Below are positions 42,265-53,257 of a DNA stretch of 64,000 nucleotides, in pieces; within the stretch, counting starts at the first letter, position 1, and each line of letters opens with the position of its first letter. The stretch comes from Pachysolen tannophilus NRRL Y-2460. Lineage: Eukaryota; Ascomycota; Pichiomycetes; Alaninales; Pachysolenaceae. A program made the position numbers and the translations under genes. The notes under the pieces are model-generated. The model ran no database searches and was not told the origin of the DNA. It worked only from the letters and a program-made list of their open reading frames with translations. The DNA lies in contig KV454013.1 in the NCBI GenBank assembly GCA_001661245.1, forward strand, positions 353,697 through 417,696, written 5' to 3'.

Positions 42265-44844
42265 ATGGTGATGAATATAGTGGATAGTAAGAGATTTTTG
42301 TATCAGTATTATTTAAGATACATAATCAATAATTATAAGTCGTTAAAGATAAGCGTCAAATCAAAATATGTTTTATTGTTTTTATTTACAATATGTTCTT
42401 CTTCAGCGCTATTGTCGATATATAGCTTACAGAAATTGCTTAATAAGTTTAAGAATCAGAAATCCAATTCGATAAAATTGAAAAGATCAAAATCTTCTTT
42501 AATATCTCCTAATGGTTCAAGAAAAATTGCAGTACCATATAAGTCAAATAAATTTATTGATGTTGTAATACCACCAATTAATTATGATAAATATGAATCA
42601 GATAATTTAGAATTTAGGAAAGTTTCTAAGGAGTTAAAGTTGTTGAGTGAAAATGATCTGTTTAATAATGTTTTCTTTAATGATTTTAAAAAATTGTTTG
42701 TTATTTGGAAATTAATCTTGATTCCAAAAATTTTTGATAAAAATTCAACTTTGTTAGCAGCTCAAATTTTTTTCTTAATTGCAAGAACATGGCTTTCTCT
42801 CTTAGTTACGAAATTAGATGCTACAATTGTTAGAGATTTGATTGGGTTAAAGGGTAAAAAATTCTCTAGAGATTTAATTTATTGGTTCTTATTAGCATTT
42901 CCAGCTTCTTATACAAACTCTGCTATTAGGTATGTTACCAAGAGATTGGCTTTAAGTTTTAGAACAAATGTAATTCGTTATATTCATGACTTGTACTTGG
43001 ATGATCAATTGGTTTATTACAAGAGTCAGTTCAATGATAGTGAAATTAAAAATATCGATCAATATATTACTGAAGATGTTAAAAAATTTTGTACCACTTT
43101 AAGTTCTTTATTTAGTGATATTGGTAAACCATTCATTGATTTAATATTCTTTAGTTTCTATCTTAGAGATAGTTTAGGAACAATAGGTATTACTGGTATA
43201 TTTATAAATTATTTTCTTACTGGTATTTTTTTAAAGAAAAGATCACCAAATTTCAGTAAACTTTTGAAACAAAGAACAACTTTAGAAGGAATTTTCTATA
43301 ATTATAACTTAAATTTGATCAATAACTGCGAAGAAATTTCATTTTATAAGGGTACTCGTCTAGAAAAATTAAAAATTGTTTCTATATTCAACAAGTTAAT
43401 GGATCAATTATATTCAGAATATGAAATTAGACTTATTTATCAATTTTGGGAGGATTATATTTTGAAATATAGTTGGTCTGCTTTAGGGTATTTATTTGCT
43501 TCTATCCCTATATTTTTCAATGATTTAATGAGCAGTACTGGTTCACTGAAAAAAACTTTTAGTGAAAGTAGAAATATGAAAGAATTTATAATCAATAAGA
43601 GATTGATGTTATCATTGGCAGATTCTGGAAGTAGATTAATGTTTTCAATTAAAGAATTATCCAGATTGTCTGGTTGCACAGATCGTATATTCTCCTTATT
43701 GTCTAATTTACATCAGGTTCATGATTTCAAAAAATTTCAATTTGGTGCTACTGGAAATGAAATAAAAGGAACTGTTCAACTGAATTATCCAGGTTTGAGG
43801 TTTGAAAAATTGCCGATAATAATACCTTCAAACAAAGGTTCTAATGGTATAAAACTAATCAATTCATTGAATTTTGCAATTCAAGAAAATCAAAACTTGT
43901 TGATCTTGGGAGATAATGGTACCGGAAAAACTTCAATTATGAGAGTAATTGCTAGTTTATGGCCTATATATCAAGGTTTATTGTCTAAACCTTTAGACAA
44001 GAACATTATGTATATTTCCCAAAAACCATATTTTTTAAATAATGGGAATTTAAGAGATCAAATCATTTACCCATTAAATTTCTCAGAAATGTTAGATGCA
44101 GGTTACAATGACGCTACATTGATTAAAATCTTAAATGATGTTGGTTTGAGATACTTGATTAAAAGATTTAATAATGATTTGAATTTCAGTCCAATTTCAG
44201 TAATAAATAACAATAACGAAGGAAAAACTGAAGAAGATAGCAGCGTTGTTTCAGCAACCAATAATCCATGGTTTAATTTGCTTTCTGGGGGTGAGAGACA
44301 GAAGTTAATCATGGCAAGAATACTATTCCATCATAAGAAATTTGTAATATTAGATGAACCAACAAATGCAATGACATTTGATGCAGAAGATCAAATGTTT
44401 GAGAAATTGATAAAAGAAAATTTTACAATTATTACTATATCACACAGACCTTTATTGGTGAAATATCATGATTGCTTATTGGAGATAAAGGAAGGTGGTG
44501 ACTACCAGTTTCATCTTGTTAAAAATTCATATAAATTAAATTCAACAAACTATGATGAAGACGGAGTATATTTAAAATCTGTCTCTGCAGAAATTGAAGA
44601 ATTACAATTAAAGTTAAAAGCAAAATCTAAGCTAAAAAAGAGAAACAAAGAATTGGAAAAATTGTTGGATGAAGATCATCCTGGTGATTTAAATGCCGAC
44701 ACAGAAAATGCAAGTGTTCACTTTACTGTTAGCGATCATAGTAATAGTGGTTCTAGTGATGAAAGCAATCAAATTGCTATGAATACCAATTCGATAAGAG
44801 AAAAATTAGATGCTGAAGAAATAGATGTTTCTGTTAATGATTAA
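42265..44844 (+). CDS. PXA2: Peroxisomal long-chain acyl-CoA ABC half-transporter Pxa2
   Basis: 859-aa ABCD-family half transporter; with Pxa1 it imports long-chain acyl-CoA into peroxisomes for beta-oxidation. The N-terminal membrane anchor is at about 34-54, then a six-helix ABC membrane domain with WFLLAFPASYTN and RTNVIRYIHDLYL (the EAA-like region), and EDYILKYSWSALGYLFASIP. These match S. cerevisiae Pxa2 better than I would expect for Pxa1. The nucleotide-binding domain has Walker A GDNGTGKT (K555), signature LSGGE (673-677) and Walker B LDEPTNA (D697-E698). A Lys/Glu coiled tail follows. A second in-frame ATG lies two codons downstream (42271). Confidence 0.88.
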   Translation: MVMNIVDSKRFLYQYYLRYIINNYKSLKISVKSKYVLLFLFTICSSSALLSIYSLQKLLNKFKNQKSNSIKLKRSKSSLISPNGSRKIAVPYKSNKFIDVVIPPINYDKYESDNLEFRKVSKELKLLSENDLFNNVFFNDFKKLFVIWKLILIPKIFDKNSTLLAAQIFFLIARTWLSLLVTKLDATIVRDLIGLKGKKFSRDLIYWFLLAFPASYTNSAIRYVTKRLALSFRTNVIRYIHDLYLDDQLVYYKSQFNDSEIKNIDQYITEDVKKFCTTLSSLFSDIGKPFIDLIFFSFYLRDSLGTIGITGIFINYFLTGIFLKKRSPNFSKLLKQRTTLEGIFYNYNLNLINNCEEISFYKGTRLEKLKIVSIFNKLMDQLYSEYEIRLIYQFWEDYILKYSWSALGYLFASIPIFFNDLMSSTGSLKKTFSESRNMKEFIINKRLMLSLADSGSRLMFSIKELSRLSGCTDRIFSLLSNLHQVHDFKKFQFGATGNEIKGTVQLNYPGLRFEKLPIIIPSNKGSNGIKLINSLNFAIQENQNLLILGDNGTGKTSIMRVIASLWPIYQGLLSKPLDKNIMYISQKPYFLNNGNLRDQIIYPLNFSEMLDAGYNDATLIKILNDVGLRYLIKRFNNDLNFSPISVINNNNEGKTEEDSSVVSATNNPWFNLLSGGERQKLIMARILFHHKKFVILDEPTNAMTFDAEDQMFEKLIKENFTIITISHRPLLVKYHDCLLEIKEGGDYQFHLVKNSYKLNSTNYDEDGVYLKSVSAEIEELQLKLKAKSKLKKRNKELEKLLDEDHPGDLNADTENASVHFTVSDHSNSGSSDESNQIAMNTNSIREKLDAEEIDVSVND

Positions 44845-44929
44845 ATGATCTATAACTGTATAGTGCTTTTTTTTTTTTTTTATTCTTTTATTTCTAATCT
44901 AGATAAAATTTCAAAATTTTTTTCAACAT

Positions 44930-45661
44930 TTACAACTGATACCACGGTAGTTCTTTAACCAAAGTTTCAATATCACCATAAGGATTCCCGTTTTTAAAAG
45001 GATCTCTTTGCTCTTTTTTCACCAGTAATGGTGCCTTGATTCCGAACTCATCACTCATGAAAAACTTTAGAGCAAACAGATATTCATTCTCTTTCAAATC
45101 TTTCTGAAATTTCTCTTTCTCGTTTTCCGGGGTACTATCGTCTAATTGAGGATCAATACCAACATATTCAACATTTGTAACAGGGAACTTAATTGCCTTT
45201 ACATGATAATCTAAGAAACGACTTTTCTTAAATTCATATCCCACTATGGTTATTTTCTTTGGGTATGAGTTATAAATTTGCTTGAATCTTGAAATTGCAA
45301 AGACTAAGTTTTCGAATGAATCTCTAGCAAATTCTTCTAAAAAAATGCTATCACTATTCTTTTCATCAACGATTTTCAAGTTGCATCCTAGCAAATAATA
45401 TGACAATGCCTCAGAAATTGGACCGCATTGTTTCTTGGTCTGTCCTCCACTTATAATCAAAGTTGATTTTGCTATATCTGTATTCAATATTTCAATTGTT
45501 TTCTGTAAATGCTTGATTAAAATCAAATGGTCCTTTGAAGGTTTTTGAAAAGACAGTAATTCCCATTCATCTATATCTTCACCAGGATTATTATTACTGA
45601 AAGGCAGATAAAATTTCCATATGGCATGGCAGGGCAATATTATCAAGTGATCCTTCGTCAT
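44930..45661 (-). CDS. DUF218-domain protein (YdcF-like), function unknown
   Basis: 243-aa soluble protein. It begins MTKDHLIILPCHAIWKF and has SGGQTKKQCGPISEALSYY, then FARDSFENLVFAISRFK and a KKITIVGYEFKKSRFLDYH segment. These are hallmarks of the fungal DUF218 group (SAM-binding-like fold in the bacterial member YdcF). No signal peptide or membrane span is visible. No S. cerevisiae counterpart comes to mind, and no function should be assumed. It ends about 85 bp from PXA2, tail to tail. Confidence 0.65.
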   Translation of the reverse strand: MTKDHLIILPCHAIWKFYLPFSNNNPGEDIDEWELLSFQKPSKDHLILIKHLQKTIEILNTDIAKSTLIISGGQTKKQCGPISEALSYYLLGCNLKIVDEKNSDSIFLEEFARDSFENLVFAISRFKQIYNSYPKKITIVGYEFKKSRFLDYHVKAIKFPVTNVEYVGIDPQLDDSTPENEKEKFQKDLKENEYLFALKFFMSDEFGIKAPLLVKKEQRDPFKNGNPYGDIETLVKELPWYQL

Positions 45662-45932
45662 TGATCTAACTTACTTTAATAGATGAATTTAACCTCAGTT
45701 TAATTTTAAACCAGAATTTCAGTTTAAGAGATAACAAGTATTTTGACTATTTTAGGTAATTACACTTTTCATTTACACACTATTATAAATATTATTACAC
45801 AATTAATCAAGTTGTTGATGATCGATCATCTATTTATTTAGCAAAAAGAGAACCGATATGAATTTGAAGGTTGTAACTGTAAGATTGAAGCGAATTTGAT
45901 GATGAAGATGGTTGTTTTAATGGATGTCTATT

Positions 45933-47184
45933 TCATAAAAAATAATCAATGTGACGAGCTTTTCTGTTCAACGTTCTACCTTTGGACTCACCTTCATTTC
46001 CCAATTCTTCGAAAAATAACTCATCACTGAAATAGTAGCTATTATCTCCATTTAATGAGCCACCGTTATCCAAATCATTATTTGCATCATCATCTATAAA
46101 TCCACTATTATTGTTTGTATTGAAGATACTATTGTTCAATCTCCTGAATTCTTTATCACTTTCAGGTGATGCATCAAAGACATTGAACAAATAACTATCA
46201 TCATCATTAAAACTATTGAAAACTTCCATTATAGAAGCCTTATTACCGCATCTATAGCAGTAGTTTGGAGCGGACCATACAGTGGTGACTTTACCATTCC
46301 AAAAAACTTGAAACCCTTCGTTACATAATTGATGAGCTCTTAAAATTTTATCAAATCCATTTATCGATAAGAACTTGTTTACAATATTGATACCAAATTG
46401 ATAACCAGCACCTCTTGAAGAAATTTGAAAATTTAATAAATCCAAATCTGGATCTGACCAAACCAAATCAGCCATTGGACCATCATGTGGAATTTCTTTA
46501 AACCTATCTATCACTAAAATTGAGTTTATAGTTTGAATATTTGGAGATAATCCTCCATGAATGCAAAAAATTGAATTATCTATTATACAACTCAATATCA
46601 AATAATCAAATAAATCTGTAAAATATTGCCATACCATAGAATTTGATCCATATTTGTTTATACATTCTGTATAAAATCCATAATTTGTAGTTATCTGTCT
46701 TGACTCATGATTCCCTCTAATAAGATTCACTCTATTTGGATACTTCAATTTCAATACAATCAATAATGAAATGGTTTCTACAGAATGATACCCTCTATCA
46801 ACATAATCTCCTAAAAACAAATAATTGGTATCCGGTGGATAACCACCAATTTTAAAAATTTCCAACAAATCATAAAACTGACCATGAATATCTCCCACCA
46901 CCGTTATAGGTGTCTGCAAATGAACTATATTACTCTCAGTTATCAATAACTCCTTCAATTTGAAACATAACTTTTTTATCAACTCCTCACCTAGTAAATT
47001 GTTGTTATATAGCTGTTCCAAACACTGATCCAAATTCAACGATGATGCTAAACAAATACAAATCGTTAGTATCTCTTGAAACTCAAAACCAAAAAGATAC
47101 AAAAAAAAATCAAGAAGCTGCTGTTGATATCTATCTATCAAAATCTTATTACTTCTACTCACAGTTGAATACCTCCCTCGTCAT
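45933..47184 (-). CDS. PPG1: PP2A-like protein phosphatase Ppg1, two exons
   Basis: 378-aa catalytic phosphatase. Exon 1 is 47163-47184 (only 22 nt) and exon 2 is 45933-47047. The 115-nt intron starts GTGAGT, has TACTAAC and ends GTTTAG. Without splicing the frame has only a GTG start, no ATG and a poor N-terminus. Spliced, it reads MTREVFNSSSLNLDQCLEQLY, matching the family's MELDECLERLY-type start. Metal-site motifs GDIHGQ, GDYVDRG, RGNHES and HGGLSP are intact, and the C-terminus DYFL is the methylation-type tail of PP2A enzymes. In S. cerevisiae Ppg1 works with the Far complex to dephosphorylate Atg32 and restrain mitophagy. Divergent from SSK2. Confidence 0.93.
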
Positions 47185-47386
47185 TATCTCTTTCTATATC
47201 TCTATTAATCTCCTTTAATACTATATCTTCAATTACGTACTAATGTACTATTTACAGTAGTGCTTTTCAAAAGAAATATTTTTAACCAAATATAAGCAAA
47301 TTATAAGAGAACTACTTTAAATTGGTTTTATTATTTGCAGAAAAGTCTATCAAAGAGTAAATAGAAATCAGATAGATGGATTGAAG
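47185..47386. promoter_or_regulatory. Bidirectional promoter PPG1 / SSK2
   Basis: About 200 bp between divergent starts. An out-of-frame ATG at 47376 lies 11 bp before the SSK2 ATG. No specific site recognised. Confidence 0.4.
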
Positions 47387-50300
47387 ATGAAGAAGATTGA
47401 TACGAGTGTTCATCAGTCTTCTGATGGAGATAATAAATCTAGTTTAAGTACACCAACAACGCAGCAACTGCCAAATGTGACTATATCGACAACGCCGAAG
47501 AATGTTTCACCAGTTACAGGTAGAAGAGTATCTAATCCGTCATCGACGATATCTAGGTCTAAGTTATTACAAAAGATATCCTCACCGACGTCGAGTGTTA
47601 ATAATAGTGGTTCTGGTTTAAATAGTGGTGGTGTTAGTGGCGTTTTAAATAGCGGCGGTAATAGTGGTAGTGGCGCTAATAATTCTAATACCACAACTTC
47701 AAGTTTACAGAATTCTATATCATCATTTCATATAAGCAAATCTGGGAGACCACAATCAAGGACGCCATCTTCTTTGAACACGTCTCCAAGGTCCACTGCA
47801 ACAACAACAGCTGCCAACCCAAATGAATCAACAATGGGGATTTCTAGAACTTCGTCTCAGAAAAGAGCAAGATCAAGATCTGTAACTAATGGTGCCAATA
47901 ATAATATCAATAATAATGGTACTAGCAGTGCTGGTACCAACAACAATCTTTTAAGCCCTGGGATAGCTAGTGCTGGTGTTAATGGGTTGCATCGTAATAA
48001 TAGCAACTCAAATCTTAATAATGTACATAATACCGGTCTCAATTTGGGTTCTCATTTAAATATAACATCAACTTCTACAACAAATAGTGGTCGACCAAGT
48101 AGGCGCCATAGTATAATTCAATCAAATTTGAATTCAAAGTCGAATGAACAGTATTTACAACAGGAGAAAGTATATTTACGTAAGATGCAAGAAAAAAATA
48201 AAAACAACAAGTTTGTTAGATTAATTGATGATTACTACACAAAAGGAATAACCACTACAGGCGAAGAAGAAGACGAAGACGAGGAGGAAGACGAGGAGGA
48301 GGAAGACGAGGAAGATGATAATGATGATGACGATGAAGATTTCGAAGACGACGATGATAATATTGAGAATGTCGTTGATTTTGAAACTGAAGCAGATAGA
48401 GATAATTGCTTACCACTTAAAACTGTTTATACCAAATTTAACAATAGGGATCATCAACCAGAAACCTCTTCCAAGATAGAGCCTGTTGAAACGGATCTGC
48501 TGGTGGTGGTGGTGCCGGGAGCACAACAGCAACCACCGGGAGGTGAAGTAGGTGCTCTAGGACAACAACAGGATGATAAAAATTATTTGATAAATCCGAA
48601 TAATTTAGCTAATTTATCCGTTGAAAATAATTTGCCAACAGTTGATGACACATACATTTCAGAAAGGTTAGAGTGGCAGTCTATGTTAAGATCTGTCTTG
48701 ACCGGTGATGTTGTTAAATCAGAGAAAATTAAAATTATTGTTCCCATGAATGAAAACGAAAGTGAAAGTTACTTACATGCAACTTATAAGGATAATTTAT
48801 GGATAGGAATAAAGTCAAAAATCTATGGAAGAACTTCTGAAGAACAGAAAAAGCTAATATTGTATAAAAGATCATTAGCTGATGAGACAATCAATAAAAT
48901 TTTGAATTTCAAGTTGGAATATAAAGATCAGAAGACTGATAAAACTAAAGAAGACGATTCATATTTTCCAAGTCAATCGGTTATTAAAGAAAGAACTGAT
49001 TATGCTTTGGAGCAAGTTACCGCTGTGTTAGATGAATATGAATCAATTCAGGATTTGTGGAGAACTCAAAAGGAAATGCGTAATGAAAAACCAGCTTGTG
49101 GTACTCCTGAATTTGAAGACAGAGTTGATGCTTTAATTGCTTGGAAATCCATTGTGGAGCTGATAAATAGAGAAGAATCTGTTTTGAAAGCGTGGGTTGG
49201 TAATGATGATTTGGATATTTTAAGAAAGGCTACTGCTTCAACTCCTGCTTCACCCTTAAACACTACTGTCACTCCTTCGACTAAAAATAACATTGATAAT
49301 GAGAAAAAGATTTTTAGAGATGATAGCAGTTTTGTAGAAAGGATATTGAAAGAAAAAGATGTAAAACTAGTTTTTGATAGAAGAATTTTTAGCAACTTAG
49401 GTCCATGGGTTGCAAAAGCAAGAGATTCATTTTTGGAATTGAGATATATGTTTGAGTTATTGAATTTACCTATATATCTTCAACAGTTATTAAACTTGGC
49501 ATTGTTCCCTTTAAAATTAATAAAGGAATTGATTAATGTTAGATTAGTTTATGCAAAAAAATTAAAGAATCCTACTATGATGATGATAGATCAAATGATA
49601 GATGATTTTAGGACATATCTTGAATTGGCTATGGATATCAGAGTTGTATTAATGGAGTATTGTTTTCCTCAAGAGGGATGGGTTATGGAAAATTATATTG
49701 ACCCAACTTTTGACCAAACAGTTCTAAATTGTGTCCATTATTATTTATTCTTATTGAATAGGAAATTGCTAGATAGTTCAAGGTCTCCAAAAACTTTTAG
49801 AACTTTTAAAGAACCAGAAGAGTTAGAGAAGCAATGGAATTTCTTGCAAAATTTGGGTTACTATATAGATGGAGGTGGTTTACAAATTGCTGAACAGTTT
49901 TCATCTTTAACTTCTAAGTTAATTAGCAGACTATTGACTTATATTCAAACACAATTTCAAGGACCTTCAACTTACAATAAGAACGAGTTGGTTAGGTGGT
50001 ATACTTCTGCAATGGAAAATTTTGGTGCTTTAAGAAGAAAGTTTACAAGATTCAGTATTATGATTAATCAATATTTTCAAAACTCTTTAGTATTTAACTT
50101 GCAAAATAACAAGTTAATGAAGAAATTTTTGGAAAATTTGAAGATCACAGATCATTTTTTAATATATACTGGAACAATTGAAAAGCAAGGTGTCTACTTA
50201 ATCGCTAGCGGAAATTTGTTCAATAAACAGGGAGAAATCTTAAAGATTTTGAATGGATCACAATTGGGAGTTGACATTAATAAAATTCCAGAAAGTCACT

Positions 50301-52300
50301 TGAAGATTTTGAGAACTTACACTGAGTTTTTTGATAATTCTAAAAAGAGAGATGTTGATCTGGATGATAAAAAAAATGAAAATGATGAGACTCCGAATAA
50401 AGATTCAAGAAGTGACTTTGGAAGAAGAATTTTGGCAACAGTCGCCGCAGGCATTTCTAATATTAAAGATGAAGATGAAGATCATGAGCCTGGATATATA
50501 TTAGCAATACGTCCAACGAAACCCATAGTTTGGAATGGGAAAGTTGTAAATTTAGATCTAGACACTATACCTTTGATGCATATCAAACCTGGTAAATTAT
50601 TATTAATTACTCAAGGTGGTTCCGTTAAAAATTTGTCTCGATCAGTATCCAATTTTCTTGATTGTGTTGATGATACAATTGGTGCACTGCAAGAAAAAAG
50701 ATGTTCGTTACCTAAAGTTGAACATGAGTTATCTAAAATCAACAGGACCTTTTATAGAATGGTCTTAACCGTTTTGGACTCAATGCCAATGGCCAGAAAT
50801 CAATGTAAGGGTATAGGAGACTGTCAGGAATTGGTGAACAATTTATTCATCTATGTTAGAGATTTTGGTAGAAATGTACTCAGAAACTTTGATGAAAATA
50901 AAAAATCTGAAATAATAATGAAATTGATCCAATTAAGTATCGAATGGGTTTCTTTTATTGTTGACGACTGTGTACCAACTGAAAAGAAAACTTTCAAATG
51001 GTGCGTTTTGGCTTTAGAGTTTGCCATGGAAATGACTACAGGCTTAAATATTTTGACTTTGACCGAAGATCAATTTTATAGATTAAAATTGAAAGTCGGT
51101 GGCTGTATGTCTTTGTTAATTTCGCACTTTGATGTCATGGGTGCAAGATCCAACGAAAGAGAGAAAAAGAGACTATTGAACTGGTCACTTCAAAAACAGA
51201 AATCTCTTGATTTATATGAGAAAGATGAGGATGTGTTGGCTGCATTGCATGAAGATATAATGAAGAACATTGAAGTATTAGAAGCTCAAAGACATAAATT
51301 GCAAGAAGAACAACAATCCGTAGGTAGAGTATTGGATGACACTGATACTGAGAACCAGTTTTTGACATTCTTGGCTTCATCTTTTTCATCGGTTTCAATT
51401 AGATGGCAAAAAGGTCGGTTTATTGGCGGGGGTACTTTCGGGAGTGTTTATGCTTCAATCAATTTGGATACTGGTGGTGTTATGGCTGTTAAAGAAATTA
51501 GATTCCAGCATACCCAATCAATTAAAAATGTTGTTCCTGCTATTAAGGATGAAATGACTGTCTTGGAAATGTTGTCGCATCCGAATATTGTTCAGTATTT
51601 TGGTGTTGAAGTACATCGTGATAAAGTTTATATTTTCATGGAATTTTGTGAGGGTGGTTCTCTTGCTGGATTATTGGAGCATGGTAGAATAGAAGACGAA
51701 ACTGTTATTCAAGTATATACATTACAAATGTTGGAAGGATTAGCCTATTTACATCAATCGGGCATTGTTCATCGTGATATAAAACCGGAAAATATATTAT
51801 TGGATCACATGGGAGTGATCAAGTATGTCGATTTTGGAGCGGCCAAGGTCATAGCAACCGGTGGTAGATCAACATTGGCAACTAATCATAGTAACGCTAC
51901 TAGTACTGGAAATGGATCAAGAAAATTGAATAGTATGACTGGAACTCCAATGTACATGTCTCCAGAAGTAATCACTGGTTCTTCTAGTGGTCGTCATGGA
52001 AGTGTTGATATATGGTCTTTGGGTTGTTGCGTATTAGAAATGGCAACTGGAAGGAGACCTTGGGCAAATTTGGATAATGAGTGGGCTATCATGTATCACA
52101 TTGCTGCTGGTCATTTACCACAATTTCCTAGTTCAGATCAGTTGAGTGAAGCCGGTATGAAATTTTTAAGCAAATGCTTAGAACATGATCCGAACAAAAG
52201 AGTTAGCGCTGTTGAACTTTTGAATGATCCTTGGATAATGAACATTAGAAATGAAGCATTTGGTGATAGTACTTCGTCTTCAGAGGTAGGAGATAATTAA
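47387..52300 (+). CDS. SSK2: MAPKKK Ssk2/Ssk22 of the HOG pathway
   Basis: 1637-aa kinase activated by Ssk1 downstream of Sln1; it phosphorylates Pbs2. A Ser/Asn/Thr-rich N-terminus and a long Glu/Asp run (about 48260-48360) precede the conserved central regulatory region (about residues 430-1320, with SILDS-type and ISIEWVSFIVDDC helices). The C-terminal kinase domain starts at about 1340: GGGTFGSVY loop, catalytic Lys1369 (MAVKEI), HRDIKPEN (His1462-Asp1464), D1482 in a DFG motif, GTPMYMSPE and DIWSLGCCVLEM. WQKGRFIGGGTFG and VDFGAAKVIA are typical of Ssk2. The frame opens at TTG 47381; ATG 47387 is used. Candida-type yeasts usually have a single gene here. Confidence 0.94.
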   Translation: MKKIDTSVHQSSDGDNKSSLSTPTTQQLPNVTISTTPKNVSPVTGRRVSNPSSTISRSKLLQKISSPTSSVNNSGSGLNSGGVSGVLNSGGNSGSGANNSNTTTSSLQNSISSFHISKSGRPQSRTPSSLNTSPRSTATTTAANPNESTMGISRTSSQKRARSRSVTNGANNNINNNGTSSAGTNNNLLSPGIASAGVNGLHRNNSNSNLNNVHNTGLNLGSHLNITSTSTTNSGRPSRRHSIIQSNLNSKSNEQYLQQEKVYLRKMQEKNKNNKFVRLIDDYYTKGITTTGEEEDEDEEEDEEEEDEEDDNDDDDEDFEDDDDNIENVVDFETEADRDNCLPLKTVYTKFNNRDHQPETSSKIEPVETDLLVVVVPGAQQQPPGGEVGALGQQQDDKNYLINPNNLANLSVENNLPTVDDTYISERLEWQSMLRSVLTGDVVKSEKIKIIVPMNENESESYLHATYKDNLWIGIKSKIYGRTSEEQKKLILYKRSLADETINKILNFKLEYKDQKTDKTKEDDSYFPSQSVIKERTDYALEQVTAVLDEYESIQDLWRTQKEMRNEKPACGTPEFEDRVDALIAWKSIVELINREESVLKAWVGNDDLDILRKATASTPASPLNTTVTPSTKNNIDNEKKIFRDDSSFVERILKEKDVKLVFDRRIFSNLGPWVAKARDSFLELRYMFELLNLPIYLQQLLNLALFPLKLIKELINVRLVYAKKLKNPTMMMIDQMIDDFRTYLELAMDIRVVLMEYCFPQEGWVMENYIDPTFDQTVLNCVHYYLFLLNRKLLDSSRSPKTFRTFKEPEELEKQWNFLQNLGYYIDGGGLQIAEQFSSLTSKLISRLLTYIQTQFQGPSTYNKNELVRWYTSAMENFGALRRKFTRFSIMINQYFQNSLVFNLQNNKLMKKFLENLKITDHFLIYTGTIEKQGVYLIASGNLFNKQGEILKILNGSQLGVDINKIPESHLKILRTYTEFFDNSKKRDVDLDDKKNENDETPNKDSRSDFGRRILATVAAGISNIKDEDEDHEPGYILAIRPTKPIVWNGKVVNLDLDTIPLMHIKPGKLLLITQGGSVKNLSRSVSNFLDCVDDTIGALQEKRCSLPKVEHELSKINRTFYRMVLTVLDSMPMARNQCKGIGDCQELVNNLFIYVRDFGRNVLRNFDENKKSEIIMKLIQLSIEWVSFIVDDCVPTEKKTFKWCVLALEFAMEMTTGLNILTLTEDQFYRLKLKVGGCMSLLISHFDVMGARSNEREKKRLLNWSLQKQKSLDLYEKDEDVLAALHEDIMKNIEVLEAQRHKLQEEQQSVGRVLDDTDTENQFLTFLASSFSSVSIRWQKGRFIGGGTFGSVYASINLDTGGVMAVKEIRFQHTQSIKNVVPAIKDEMTVLEMLSHPNIVQYFGVEVHRDKVYIFMEFCEGGSLAGLLEHGRIEDETVIQVYTLQMLEGLAYLHQSGIVHRDIKPENILLDHMGVIKYVDFGAAKVIATGGRSTLATNHSNATSTGNGSRKLNSMTGTPMYMSPEVITGSSSGRHGSVDIWSLGCCVLEMATGRRPWANLDNEWAIMYHIAAGHLPQFPSSDQLSEAGMKFLSKCLEHDPNKRVSAVELLNDPWIMNIRNEAFGDSTSSSEVGDN

Positions 52301-52797
52301 AAAAATCATAAACTGCTTTTTCATTTTGGTTAGTATTAATTTTTTTTAAGTATATTTTTATTCCATGATATTTTAGAGTTAGTGTTTTTGCCTTTTTACC
52401 ATGAGTTGGTGTTGATTTTTTTTTTATAATTCTTAGGTATGTTTAGTTAGTTTATATGTATTCTTTATGTTATTTGGACGGATATAACTATTTTTTAACT
52501 TATTTTACTGCGATTTTTCTGACTTTTAACTAAGTCAACTTAGAAAATACTGTAAATATGATCGATCATAATTGATTTTTTCCTCGTTATAGACGGACAG
52601 CACTACAATTTGATTTTTATTAATAGTATATTAACAATTAATCAAAAATCAGAAAGAGGATGAAAATTGTCTTTTAAAACGGAATTTAACAAAACAAAAA
52701 CATGTATATATAAAAAAAAAAAAATACTGATTATGACTTCTAGAAATAAAAAAGCACATTTTCATTTTGACTTCGCTATTCCAAAGCACCTCAAGAA

Positions 52798-52835
<38 letters not shown>

Positions 52836-53222
52836 NNNNNNNNNNNNNNNNNNNNNNNNNNNNNNNNNNNNNNNNNNNNNNNNNNNNNNNNNNNNNNNNN
52901 NNNNNNNNNNNNNNNNNNNNNNNNNNNNNNNNNNNNNNNNNNNNNNNNNNNNNNNNNNNNNNNNNNNNNNNNNNNNNNNNNNNNNNNNNNNNNNNNNNNN
53001 NNNNNNNNNNNNNNNNNNNNNNNNNNNNNNNNNNNNNNNNNNNNNNNNNNNNNNNNNNNNNNNNNNNNNNNNNNNNNNNNNNNNNNNNNNNNNNNNNNNN
53101 NNNNNNNNNNNNNNNNNNNNNNNNNNNNNNNNNNNNNNNNNNNNNNNNNNNNNNNNNNNNNNNNNNNNNNNNNNNNNNNNNNNNNNNNNNNNNNNNNNNN
53201 NNNNNNNNNNNNNNNNNNNNNN

Positions 53223-53257
<35 letters not shown>

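Noticed and set aside
45933-47162. 409-codon PPG1 frame with GTG start
   Set aside because: GTG initiation is implausible; intron signals and conserved N-terminus favour the two-exon model.
47413-47694. Minus-strand frame opposite SSK2 N-terminus, and similar long antisense frames at 9277-9549, 51135-51398 and 58124-58735
   Set aside because: Shadows of real genes without independent motifs.
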